Below are positions 54,530-64,000 of a stretch of DNA of 64,000 nt, in pieces. Origin of the DNA: Chrysopogon serrulatus (Eukaryota > Streptophyta > Magnoliopsida > Poales > Poaceae); the NCBI GenBank assembly GCA_015844335.1, contig JADLZL010005088.1, forward strand, positions 124,001 through 188,000, given 5' to 3'. Under the pieces are notes generated by a model. That model was not told the origin of the DNA. It made no database searches and worked only from the letters and a program-made list of their open reading frames with translations. How positions within the stretch are numbered: position 1 is the stretch's first letter; the number at the start of each line of letters is the position of its first letter. A program made the position numbers and the translations under genes.

Positions 54530-55628
54530 TGATGTCAACCCGTTAGGGTTTTTGCTCGATCTTTCGATAAGAGGTGTGGGATAACTCGATTGGTGAATGG
54601 AGATGACGTTCACGGCTCGACTACAGCCCTCCAGGACTGCGCCTTAGCAACCGATACACCACTCCAATGGCTGTCACGATCTTGTGGAGCGCGACACCCG
54701 GCCACTAGGGCACTCGTCCTGCAAGCAATCGAAGAACCAGCAAGAACAAGTAGAACAAGTACTAAAAACTAGATGTAAATGAAGGTTTCAAACTCAATCT
54801 CCAATAAAGTGGGGTTCTGAAGACAAGAAGACGGGCGGCTGATCCAAAGACGCTGCTGGCTTACAAGCAAGTAGCGAAGGCTAAACTTGATCTAAACAAA
54901 ACCCAAGTGTTCTTAGTGGCGGCCAGGGGGTATATGATGTGGGGAGGACGACCACAAGGTGTTTGGGTCGTGCTCCAACCCTAGGACACATCCCTAATGG
55001 ACCCTAAGAAGATACACAGCCCATCAGGCTAAAATAAGGTGACGCAGCACCCTGGATAGAACGACCTGTCGGCGGTATTTGGGTCATTGTTGCTTGCTCC
55101 AAGAAGATATCGACCTGAGGCTGGATCCATATCAAAGTAGACTTGATAAGCTTTCCAACAAGTATTAGAACGTCCCAATTAGAGTCCATATGATGCCAGG
55201 GTGACCCAAACAATTTGGAGCTATTCTGTAGTCCGAATCCAATTCCAAAACGTATTGGATTTCGACTCCTTCTTTCCTTTGGCTAGAAGTGACGTGGTGA
55301 CCTGATTGAGGACGTTGAGGATACTTGGACTTGGCCCCCAATCATCTTTGTTAAGGTTCCATGCTCCCCATATACAATCATCCCTTGACAAGTTGGTATT
55401 GCCTCACATTCTGAACGCAGCCAGCGTACACCCTTTCCTTGTTGATCTTCTCCATCATTCCTGAGCAAAACAAGAGTGCACGCGTCTCCAAGATCTAAAC
55501 AAGATGGATAGGAGCTCAAGAGGGAACTCACTTGATGATTAAGTTGACGAGCACGAGCACGAGTAAGAGGACCAGCAATAGGTACTGGTGTTGGCGGGGA
55601 TGCATTGTTGTTGTTGATGTCCTCATCA
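54530..55628 (-). repeat. Element F 5' LTR (1099 bp)
   Basis: Colinear with 47752-48843; carries a second copy of the pol C-terminal coding end (55283-55628). Confidence 0.93.
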
Positions 55629-58057
55629 AAGGGTTTGGTGATTCGGATAGTGAATTAGCAGGGAACGCAAAAACGTTGCAGAGCAGTATAGCAGCCTGGG
55701 CAGCAGAGCAGTCAACGCGGAGATGATTATATCTCTGGTGTCTGAACTCCTATGACCAAGAAAATTAACAGAGCCATGTGCAAGGATGATATGAACATGA
55801 TGTATAAAGGGTTTCATTATTTGACAATTGGTTGATGGGAAACTACACTGAAATTCAGAGGTACATAGCTGCTGAAACAGCCGAGACAGCGAGCACGGAA
55901 AAGATAATATCTCTTTTATCTCAGCTCCTATGACCAAACGAATTTGTAGTGGCCTGTGGAATTGCAAGAACAATCTTATGATCAAAGGATTTTATTACTG
56001 TAGGTATAGATCACTAGGAATATGATTGCCAACTGACAGTAGCGCTACTGTCTGCAATGTGCAGCGACATGGTTGCGAGGAAACTTCGTTGGAATCAATA
56101 CTAAACTGAATATGGGTACATGGTCTACTGCAAGGAATGCGAAAACAGCATGGGAAGGTTGTAGGGGGTTCTTACATTGGATATTTGGGGGTGGGACAGA
56201 GGCAGTTTGATGGAAGCCATTGACCATGATGAGTGATGATACATCTGTAACCAACCAGACAGCAACACGTTATTGGCCAAAACGACGTCAGAGATGCATC
56301 AAACATCATCTACGACACATGATTGGCAGCAAGGAACATGAAACCAACATTGGGAAGGTGTTGGGGCGTCCTCACCTAGGGTTAGGGTTTGATGGAGAGA
56401 CGAGACACAGCCAACCATGACCGGCAATGATGACGTGGTACTGCTGGGCATCCTGCTCGTATAGCCGCTGATCGGGGCGACCTCCATTGCAGTGATGATG
56501 GTCATCTCCTCCCTAACAGCAGAGGGACAGCAGCAAGATCAGAGAGGGAGGGGAGGGACGACCTCAGCATATGCTGCACACATAGAAAAACGCAGCAATG
56601 ATGGCCTCCTCCAAACAATGGCTCCGGTGCAAGGGATTACGACTGCAGCAGCGAAGCAGGTTCATCGCAGCGAGGGATCAACTCAGGAACATCCTGTGGT
56701 ATGTGAGGAGATCAAGAGAGGGATGAGGAGCAGAAGAAGAAACATTTTGAGAGAGGGAAGGAGAGGATCGGCTTACTGTATAGCAGAGGAGATCAATGGC
56801 CTGCCTTCACTTTGTTTGGGATGGAGATTGCAGTGGCAAAACAGAATCGCTGCTGCATGGGGACTCCATTTTCATTGAGAGGAAGGAGAGGGAGAAGAAG
56901 GAAGAGGAGGGGACGTCCATGGCAGATGGGGAAGGAAAAGGAGAGGAGGGGATGCTGCTGTTTTGGCCGATCAGAAACAGAAGGAAGGGAGGGGGGTTTC
57001 CTTACGTGAAAGGAGGGGAAGGGGCATGATTTGGGGAGGGGAAGGATGTCAGCACCCAGGGGTGACGTGGGAGGGAGGAGAGGAAGAGATAGAGGGCTGG
57101 TTGGGCCTGATTTTGTATCACCAAGGAGAAGAGGATGGTTGGGCTTTGATCCAAGGCGAGAAGGCAAAGTTTGGACTGGTTCTGACCCGAAACGATATAA
57201 AGAAGATCGCAAGAGCCGGGCTGATCCATTAGTGAAAACAAGAGGATATGGACTGGGTTGGATTGGCCTAGAGCAAGAGAAGATACTTATGTTTAGCCTC
57301 TTAGTGAAAATTGAGTTGCGGGACTAGTCACTAGAGGACCTTTGGTTTGTGGATCTTGACCAAGAGGAGAAAGTTTGAGGGGAGGGAGTTCATGAGAATG
57401 TTAACCAAGGTGAGGAAAGGAGAGAAAAGAATGACTCCATTAGCTTGAGAGAATTTCTATGGGTTGATAAGATCAAGGGGAAGAATTGAGATTAACTTAT
57501 GTATGTGCCATGTGAGTGATTCTGCTTGAACAAAGTTATGATAGCATTGCATTGGGGGATGAGATATGATGATCAGTCATCTAGCATAGATTTAGGAATT
57601 TAGAAAAGACTCGGTTGGAAAGAATTTGGAGCTCTGAAATGAGAAGAAAAGAAAGAGAGAACTGTTTAGCATAGGACTAGTTATACTGACACGATGAAAG
57701 TTTAGGGACTACCAAAGTTTAGAACAAGGATCAAGATATATGGTTTTTCAAAAGTTTCATCATGGTTTGAAGTTATGGAAACTTGATCAAAGATCATGAG
57801 AGATTTGACGGGGATCAAAACCCTATGCGTGTTTGAAACAATAATTCATTTTCCAAACATAAAGTCTATGCATAGGCATGAATGCAACAAACCATTAAAT
57901 TAAATTCCAAAAAATTTTAGAAATCCATATTTTTTTACTATCTAGAATGTCAACAACTTAACTAAAGTTGGGAAATTTTAGAAAAATAATAAAACCATAT
58001 CATGTTACTTAGTGTTTTCTAGGTCACATCCTAAAATAGGAATTTTAGGGTGTGACA
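55629..58057 (-). repeat. Solo LTR D, segment 3
   Basis: Begins with the second AAGGG. Contains degenerate tandem units to about 56090, a second duplicated pair near 56140 and 56339 (199 bp apart), a purine-rich block (56870-57060), AT-rich sequence, then the LTR terminus GGGTGTGACA. No coding supported; the several ORFs at 56490-57330 overlap on both strands and lack domains. Confidence 0.75.
55726..56090 (-). repeat. Degenerate tandem repeat of about 180 bp in solo LTR D
   Basis: Units start at the motif ATATCTCT at 55726 and 55908, each followed by CTCCTATGACCAA and, further on, a TTTATTA/TTCATTA block. A third, split unit is 47667-47751 plus 55634-55725 (split by F), about 176 bp. Confidence 0.55.
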
Positions 58058-58062
58058 CTTCT
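58058..58062. repeat. Target-site duplication of D, right copy (CTTCT)
   Basis: Matches 30213-30217. Confidence 0.9.
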
Positions 58063-58099
58063 TACGCTCCACTTCTGCCTTGGTCGCCTTCTTCCCCAT
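58063..58099 (-). pseudogene. Element C antisense gene 1, first exon start, cut off by D
   Basis: On the minus strand an ATG at 58097-58099 opens MGKKATKAEVERKK, a basic start resembling other Tat antisense proteins, directly next to the D duplication. Joining across D restores contiguous antisense sequence to 30212, but the ATG frame is one base off the ANWERSLSTPE frame, so a small indel (or a different start) is needed. The distance from the upstream TATA (58235-58247) to this ATG is about 140 bp. Confidence 0.55.
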
Positions 58100-58234
58100 T
58101 ATCCCTGATGAGGATTGAACGCGAGGTGTGGTGGTGTGTCTGTTGGCAACCTAGAAGAGAGATTGAAGATTGAAGAGATTGGAGGCGGCGGAAATGGCAA
58201 CGACTGATGTGAGAAGTGGGCGTGGCGGCCGGCG

Positions 58235-58247
58235 GTCTATTTATACC
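58235..58247 (-). promoter_or_regulatory. Antisense promoter of gene 1 in element C
   Basis: Minus-strand GGTATAAATAGAC, a strong TATA box, about 140 bp upstream of the ATG at 58099 and antisense to the element. Confidence 0.6.
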
Positions 58248-59111
58248 ATACGGATGGCCCATTGACTTCCCGAGAGAATCGCTATTGGCAACCGTTTACC
58301 CTAATTTTTAACTGGGCTTTCTTGGGCCACGTTGCATGGGTATGTTTTTACAGCGGTACAGTATACAATATTACGAGATGGGCCCAGTATCATTTTATAA
58401 AAGCATATCAGCTCTATCTGTCAGACTGGGGACTTGGAGATTTTTCTTTCTACTACATTCACAACTGGTCGACCAAATCAATCTGGAGACTAAGTATTTT
58501 GCCAAGTTAAAAGCTGTTCGGTTCGTCTCAACTAGGGATTGTGCAGTCGAATATGAAGCTTTTAACAATTTGGTCGACCAAGAGCGTTCGAAGATTAAGC
58601 CTGTTCCATATGGATTGATCGACCAGCACATGCACTATACACCAAAATTCAAAGCAACAAAACTTGATATTGCAAGGCTTTCATTCTAGAAGAAGATCAA
58701 GATTAGCAACGTAATTTTTACACAAGTGCTGTTCATTGCATGCCTAGATACAAACTACATTTTTTCTACAAGATCTACGATGCTTGGGGCAAGATCACCC
58801 GCCCGCACAGCAACTCGGGCGTCGTCCGAGGCCCGCTTCTGAGGGGGCATCTGGGGGCAAAGCCAAGAAGCTCGTCAAAGAGCGCAAAAGCAGTCCTCTA
58901 CCAAGCGCCTTCCCAGTGTGCGACCGTCAGGTCCCACGGGGCGTCGTCGATGACGTTCTCCGTAGTCACCTCCCTACGCTATGGCGTCGGCGGCATCGGC
59001 GAAGTCTGGATAAAAGGTGCTCCCGGTCGGCGCAGCGTTCGCCTTAGGGAGAGGCCAGCGAGGCCGGGCTCCACACGAACCGCGGCCGGGCCACGGCCAA
59101 TGCCGAAGCCG
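58248..59111 (+). other. Element C 3' region between the antisense units
   Basis: No coding gene supported; GC-rich from about 58800. The gene 2 antisense transcript probably ends here. Confidence 0.45.
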
Positions 59112-59614
59112 CTACTCGGCGTACGCCACGAGACACCACCTCACAGATGCGCCCGGGCGCGTTCTCCAGTTGCTCCTAGAGTGAGTCCCGACTGCATAAC
59201 GGGTTGGCAACCCGGTTTCCGCCCGGGGGAGCACCGCCTGGAGCTCCTCTTCCAGTTCTGCCACCCGCAGGTTGGCAGCCTCCTGGTTGGCACGGGTAGC
59301 CTGTGCCTCCGTCTCGGTGACCTCCAGCACCGTCATGACGGCGCTCAGCCGCTCACAAAGATCGGCCATGGTGACTGTCCGGGTCACCATCCCATGCCAC
59401 CCGCCCCTGCTCCCTTCGCCGGATTCCTCGACGGCAAGAAGGAGCCGCGGCGCGGGCGCACCAAGAAGAGGAATCCTGCACAAATCGACAAATAACATTA
59501 GCATTTTCTCAAGCAAGTACATATGGAATAATGTGTTATCTACTCGTCGCCACGGCGTCGCCACCGGGGTTGTGTGCTCGGCGAGCCCTCCGCTGCGCGT
59601 TTCCCCGAATCCAT
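59112..59614 (-). pseudogene. Element C antisense gene 2, coiled-coil protein, probable intron
   Basis: A minus-strand ATG at 59614 starts MDSGKRAAEGSP. A GT-AG intron is plausible: donor at about 59543 (GTAGATAAC) and acceptor at about 59480 (TTTGTGCAG). The following exon carries MADLCERLSAVMTVLEVTET and ANLRVAELEEELQAV, a clear coiled coil, and ends at 59112. The first exon's frame and the second exon's frame do not obviously agree, so it may be frameshifted. Similar short coiled-coil ORFs occur in Tat 3' regions (from memory). Function unknown. It has its own TATA box upstream (59711-59720). Confidence 0.5.
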
Positions 59615-59710
59615 TTGCTGAAGCCTTTGTGGACGAAGGTTGGAGGAAGGAGAAGTTTGAGGCTAGGGTTTTCTTCAGAGAAGGCTGTCACTCCTCTCCG
59701 CCGTGTTCCG

Positions 59711-59720
59711 CATTTATAGG
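59711..59720 (-). promoter_or_regulatory. Antisense promoter of gene 2 in element C
   Basis: Minus strand CCTATAAATG about 100 bp upstream of the ATG at 59614. Confidence 0.5.
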
Positions 59721-60469
59721 CGGCCGTATAGGAGATGAGCCAGAAGGTGAGTCGACGCTCTGTTCCACGATGGGCCACTTTCCCACGATGGGACAGTGCC
59801 ATCATTACGCCCACGACCGAAGGCGAACAGGCGCGGTGTGGTAACCCGTACCGTTCACTCGGTTATCGCATCGGGCAGTTCTTTTCTATCCTCTGGATCG
59901 ATGAGTATTTTTGGTTATGCCACTGGGCCTCCGGATGAGTACCTAGCCCATTTAGCTATGTTACTGGACTTAGCATTTTTCCATACATGTGGATGAATTT
60001 CACATCTTTTTTCTGGAAAGATGGTTGTCACGGTATTTATCAGTAAGCTTGCCACAACATGATTTTCATCTTCTACCAACCTTGGGGACTATGTGCGCCC
60101 ACGTCACTTCTACAGTGGCTGGGCCTATTTCTGGTGTCAATCCCGAAGATTTCAAGAAAGCAAAATCTTTTTCTAGAAAGCTAATTTTCTAAATTTGACC
60201 AATGATATCTGTTATCATATGCTACTGTGGGCCCATGTCTCTGGACATGAGCTGCTTTTTTCTTTCTTTTTTGGAGCAACATGCATCTTTCGACCAGAAC
60301 GACGTTATGCTGTAACAGAGGTCGACTGCTTCCTCTAAATTGGTTGGTTTTATCCCAAACTGGTCGGTCGATTGTTTGCGTACCTTACTGAGAGGAGTCG
60401 CTAGTTGGAATTGGTCGCCAAGAAGGGGACGATGCTGTTCCTCAAGATTTTTGGTGCTCGGGGACTAGC
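59721..60469 (+). other. Element C 3' region before the LTR
   Basis: No coding supported. The stretch just before the LTR (GTGCTCGGGGACTAGC, 60454-60469) is a probable polypurine tract of the Tat type. Confidence 0.45.
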
Positions 60470-60937
60470 TATGGGGGTTTAGACCCCTATACCCTTATGG
60501 CTGGTCCTTAGTCTCGTCGCATGGGGCAGCCCAGCCCACAGGACCAAGCCTGATCGGCCTTTCTGGACTGGTCAGAGTCCCAGGCGGATAATTGGAGTTG
60601 CTTGCCATGCAAGGAATTAGTCGGTTAGGAAACCAATTGTACTTCGATTAGGATACGATTGTTTTATAATCGACCACCTCGAGATCTTAGGATCTGTAAC
60701 CCTGCCCCCAGACTATATAAGGTGGACAGGGACCCCCTCCTAACAATCATCTCAACTCTTTTCGCTAATAACAGAAGAGCAGGACGTAGGGTATTACGCA
60801 TCAGGCGGCCCGAACCTAGGTAAACCGTATGTGCTGTTCTTTCTGTTCCATCTCGCTTGTGTTCCACTGCGTGCCTCCGCATAAATCACTGCCATTGGCA
60901 TACCTGTGGTAGAACTATCACCGATATTTCATCGACA
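60470..60937 (+). repeat. Element C 3' LTR (468 bp)
   Basis: Begins TATGGGGGTTTAGACCCC (TGT expected; the first bases may be mutated) and ends TTCATCGACA. The start is inferred from the adjacent polypurine tract. A TATA box lies at 60713-60722 and a transition to G' follows the end. The 5' LTR is off-window. Confidence 0.65.
60713..60722 (+). promoter_or_regulatory. Element C LTR TATA box
   Basis: CTATATAAGG followed by GTGGACAGGGACCCC, the core promoter arrangement common in Tat LTRs of grasses. Confidence 0.65.
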
Positions 60938-63520
60938 GCCCGCTACGTGTCAGCTGGTCAGTGTGCCACGTCACGGTCCTGGATTTGGGCTGGGCTGTGG
61001 TCCACAGCGTATCGGTCCATGATGCACTGGCTGCGGTTGGTCTATAGACCACAGACGTGGAGCACGGTAGACCGTGCCCACGCCGCTTTCCCTTCTCTCA
61101 GCCCATGTGGACTAGGCGCACGGCTGCCCCACCTCTCTTCTCCTCCTTTTCTCTGTTCAGCCACGGCGTCGCTCGCCGGCGATGAGCTCAAGCTTGTAGG
61201 TGCGCTGGTGGCTCTCATCTCCCCCTGGTAGGCGCGACGGCTTGAGAAGACCAAGGTGGGCGGCGCTAGGTGCTATTCCGCATTGGTAAGCTATCCGGTG
61301 AGGCCGGCCGCGGTTGCAGCGGTGTTCCCGCAACGACGCACAACGGCGACATGGCCCTCGGCTTTCTGTGGTCCAATTCAACGTGTAAATCATCAATTGA
61401 CGTTTCTAGGGGACCTTTGGGCTCATCGGCAACGATCAGAAGGCTCGGTGGGCCTTCTGGCTAGGCGGTCCACGGTGGCGGCGGCTAAGCCACGATGGCG
61501 AGTAGCGGCGACCGGGCTAAGGGTTAGTCTAGGTCCAATTCGGCTTGCACAGATTGGCAGTTCAGGGTAGCCGTTCTACCTACCGGCGATGACCATAGGC
61601 CACGGCGGAGCTCCAATGAGGCAAGCAGCGATCAAATGTGGCTTTGGGGTGGCCTCCGGGGCTGGTTCTCTACTTGGCTAGACTCAGGAGGTCACGGTTA
61701 AGCGTGATGGCTTGACAACACGACGCGAGGTGGCCGGAGTAGACCGAAACATGCTTGGCACGGCAGCGCTCTGTGGAACGCCGGCGTGGGCACCGTTCAA
61801 GGCTCAGGGTGCTCAGGTGGCTTAGGCTGGGTTCTAGCGCGCGCATGGCGTGTGCTTAGTCGAGTCGAGTCTGTTTTAGGGGTCCGCAGCGTCCAAGGGT
61901 TCCGGTCCGTGCCAGAACGGTGGCTTGCCGCGGCGTGGCTTGACCACGGCGGCGTCATGGCGGGGCCATTCTGGCGCATGAGGCTTCATCTCTGTTTGGC
62001 TCGGGTCGGTCCGTGCGAATGCGTGTGCGTCTGTGTCCATGAACTGGTGACGGTTCTGGCTACGCGCTCCGTGATGGAGCGCCATGGCCGTTCAAGCAAG
62101 GCGGGGTTGGCAGAGAGGGGCATGGTGGGCTCACCGTGGTGGCGACGAAGACAGGATAGTGGAGCAGGGCGATTTGATGCAGTGTCGAGGTGTTGCCGTG
62201 CCGTGCCGACGTCGCGGTGGCCGATCGTTGTCTTCTTCTCCAAGTCCGGCGGCAGCACCAGCTCCGGCGGCTCCGGCGTCCTCCTCCTTTCTCCCCCTTG
62301 GTTCCTGGCTCTCTCTCTCGGCTCGAAGTGGTCTGGTGATGGCCATCGGGTGGTGGCGAGGCAGTGGCAAGGTGCCCTAGGGCGCTGGCCAGGCTTTTAT
62401 AGGTCGGGCGGGTCACCAATGGAGCTCGGCGGACGGTGATCCGCCGTTGTGCTCGATCAGATGGCTCGGGCTGGCGCTAGTGCTCACTAGGGCACGCAGG
62501 CGGGTCCCAATTGCCAGTGGCTTCAGCCAATTTGCTTCACAGCCAAGGAAACAAGGCGCGGCGGGAAATGGAGCACGGCAACCGCACGTGTCAGCGCGGC
62601 GGCGCACGCTGCCACAGGAAGGGATCACGCGATTTGCGTGACTCGTGGGCCCGCGTGGGCGTTGAGGGCAAGTGGGAGAGGCGCCAAGGCTGGCCATGGG
62701 ACTCCACCGGGCGGTGGGGGCGGGCGGTTGCGACGCTGTCGTGGAGCGGAGGGTCGGCAAGGGAGGAAGAAGAGGAACAGGGAAGGGGGCGCCGACATAC
62801 GGGGGTCCTCGTGTCGGTGTCTAGAGCGGTGGGCAGGATTCAGCCGGGCGCCGATGCGATGCGCAGTTGCCGGCCGCTTCTGGGCTTCTTGTCGGGCCGC
62901 CCATTGGGGCGGTGGGCATGCGGGAAGGAAAAAAGGAAGGGAAGGGAAGGGAGCAGGCCATTGGGGGCCGGTTGGGCTGCATGGGCTGCTTTCCTTTTCT
63001 CCATTTCTCTTCTTCTTTTCTATTCTTTTCTATTTAGGTTTTCACTCCTTAATTAATGTAACCATGATTAGCAAGGGTGGTTAGTAGTTAGTTAACTGGT
63101 GGGGTCCTCAGAGAATTCATTTCAAGGCTTTAGGAATATTTCCCATATATTGGGATATATATATGTTGTAGTGGTATATTATTTGAGTAATAATAGTTAG
63201 TGTAGGTCTTAACTCATATTGTAGCTCATGGTAGATTTTAGTTTGTTTAGCAATACAAAAACCACTTAAGAGCCAACTCACACATGTAGCATAGTTGGAA
63301 TTAAAATAGTGTGCATTTACATGAATTGTAATATGCAAGTATAAATACATGTGATGCCAAGAGTTAGAATGCTTTCATGATATGTAATTATCCTAGTTGG
63401 GACCCAAAATGCAAATCTAGATCTTGCTTTTCTACATGCCACTCATCAAGCATGGGTTGTTTTAGAGAAAAATTTTGTAGTTGGTATTTTTGTGTTTGTG
63501 CAAAAATTCAGGTTGTTACA
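60938..63520 (-). repeat. Element G': long LTR fragment, sibling of G
   Basis: Homologous to 17040-19769 (for example GACCACAGACGTGGAGCACG at 61047 and at 17265; CTTAATTAATGTAACCATGA at 63047 and 19301). Ends GGTTGTTACA at 63520. The left part is separated by element C and lies off-window, so solo LTR or full element cannot be decided. A minus-strand TATA lies at about 62393-62402. GC-rich ORFs on both strands (61256-63084) have no recognisable domain. The next bases ATTGC (63521-63525) would be the target duplication. Confidence 0.75.
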
Positions 63521-64000
63521 ATTGCAATCAAGAACATAAATATATATATAGATTAATTGAAATGATGTAGTAAACACAATAATAAATAATACAATACCAA
63601 AGTAAAGAGTACAAAAATAGTACCTAACTCCACGCTGCTGACAATGCCGATCGGGAACCCAAGCTAGGTTAACTCAGCTTGACTCCCTCTAGATCTAATC
63701 TAACTAGGCTACTACTATAGAATACAGGAACTCTGAGGAACTAGGGTTTCTAGCTCTAGATGCTTGATCTCCAAATGACTTGATGGCTCCAGGGGGTCTG
63801 GCCCTATATTTATAGCACAGTGGGATGCACAATAGCCGTGGATCAAACCGACTTAAGGTAGGCTGAGATGGACCCTCAATGGCAGTGGAGGAAGACTCCA
63901 GAAATAGGGAGAAGGTTCCCCCCATAGGGACCGGGCGGCATGACAGGTGGGGCCGGCCAGCCCCACCTGGAAGCCCCTCGTGCTTCGCTTTGCTCCGGTG
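63521..64000 (-). repeat. Element H: Athila-like LTR, cut by the window end
   Basis: A minus-strand LTR by layout: AT-rich start, then TATA box (63804-63815) and GGCCGGCC palindrome (63949-63960) as in A. No coding region. It carries G' within it. Confidence 0.5.
63804..63969 (-). promoter_or_regulatory. Element H promoter: TATA box with paired GC palindromes
   Basis: Minus-strand CTATAAATATAG at 63804-63815. Upstream: GACCGGGCGGCA (63929-63940, decayed) and GGCCGGCC (63951-63958) about 20 bp from it, inside an inverted repeat with 9-bp arms (63944-63952 and 63961-63969). Confidence 0.45.

Larger units (their letters stand above)
47752..55628 (-). mobile_element. Element F: complete CRM-like chromovirus, 7.88 kb
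   Basis: LTRs of 1092 and 1099 bp begin TGATGAGGACATCAAC on the minus strand and end GGGTTGACATCA, resembling CRM/CRR termini. AAGGG duplications flank it. Minus-strand gag, protease, RT, RNase H and integrase with a pol ORF that continues into the 3' LTR, as described for CRM elements. Few defects: nonsense codons in RT and integrase and frameshifts in gag and protease. Confidence 0.9.
30218..58057 (-). mobile_element. Element D: solo Tekay/Del-like LTR split by E and F
   Basis: The ends TGTCGCACCC (30218) and GGGTGTGACA (58057) are near-inverted and flanked by CTTCT duplications. Removing E and F leaves 30218-31063, 46134-47751 and 55629-58057, about 4.9 kb with no gag, pol, primer-binding site or polypurine tract: a solo LTR. 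On the minus strand it begins TGTCACACCCTAAAATTC, a start typical of long-LTR grass chromoviruses. It interrupts the first exon of antisense gene 1 of C. Confidence 0.8.
20565..60937 (+). mobile_element. Element C: Tat-type Ty3/gypsy retrotransposon, 5' end off-window, interrupted by D
   Basis: Plus-strand gag, protease, RT, RNase H, a second archaeal-type RNase H and integrase (20565-26735), then a long 3' region with antisense genes and a 3' LTR (60470-60937). A second RNase H and antisense ORFs 3' of pol are hallmarks of the Tat lineage (Grande/RIRE2-like). B lies at its 5' side and the 27.8-kb composite D+E+F at 30218-58057. After the LTR end at 60937 comes GCCCG (60938-60942), the candidate target duplication in G'. 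Confidence 0.85.

Noticed and set aside
30218..58057. D as a complete element with E or F as its interior
   Set aside because: E and F each have their own LTR pairs and target duplications, and D segments contain no primer-binding site, polypurine tract or coding.
61256..63084. ORFs up to 217 aa in G'
   Set aside because: GC-rich LTR sequence, overlapping on both strands; no recognisable domain and not conserved in frame with G.

Overview
The window is a block of plant nuclear DNA made entirely of nested LTR retrotransposons; I see no host gene, rRNA, tRNA gene or CRISPR array. The lineages (Athila-type and Tat-type Ty3/gypsy, Tekay/Del-type chromoviruses with LTRs above 4 kb, and a CRM-like chromovirus) point to a grass, probably from pericentromeric or other gene-poor heterochromatin. 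Panicoid affinity is only an impression. Almost every coding region carries stops or frameshifts, so most entries are pseudogenes.

Layout, outermost first. H (63521-64000 and beyond) is an Athila-like LTR on the minus strand. Into it went G' (ends at 63520), a long LTR of which only 60938-63520 is visible. Into G' went C (20565-60937), a Tat-type element and the only plus-strand copy. C has gag, protease, RT, two RNase H domains and integrase, then antisense intron-containing genes, then a 468-bp 3' LTR; its 5' LTR is left of the window. B (8538-20564), a minus-strand Athila-type element, sits in the 5' part of C. B is itself cut by A (1-8537, a minus-strand Athila relative lacking RT and integrase) and by G (15163-19769, a solo LTR of the G' family). 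The antisense gene of C is cut near its start by D (30218-58057, TSD CTTCT), a solo Tekay-like LTR of about 4.9 kb. D holds two complete elements: E (31064-46133, Tekay type, TSD GCACC, LTRs 4178 and 4181 bp) and F (47752-55628, CRM-like, TSD AAGGG, LTRs 1092 and 1099 bp). The chain H > G' > C > D > E or F is five levels deep.

Four observations stand out. (1) A recurring promoter module, a pair of GGCC-centred palindromes about 20 bp apart upstream of a TATA box, occurs in the LTRs of A and H and also inside A and B, 5' of their accessory ORFs. (2) The 3' antisense genes of C have their own TATA boxes and readable GT-AG introns. (3) E has a degenerate extra ORF between its 5' LTR and gag. (4) The pol ORF of F reads through its polypurine tract into the 3' LTR. 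In A and E the 3' LTR has lost many more CpG sites than the 5' LTR.
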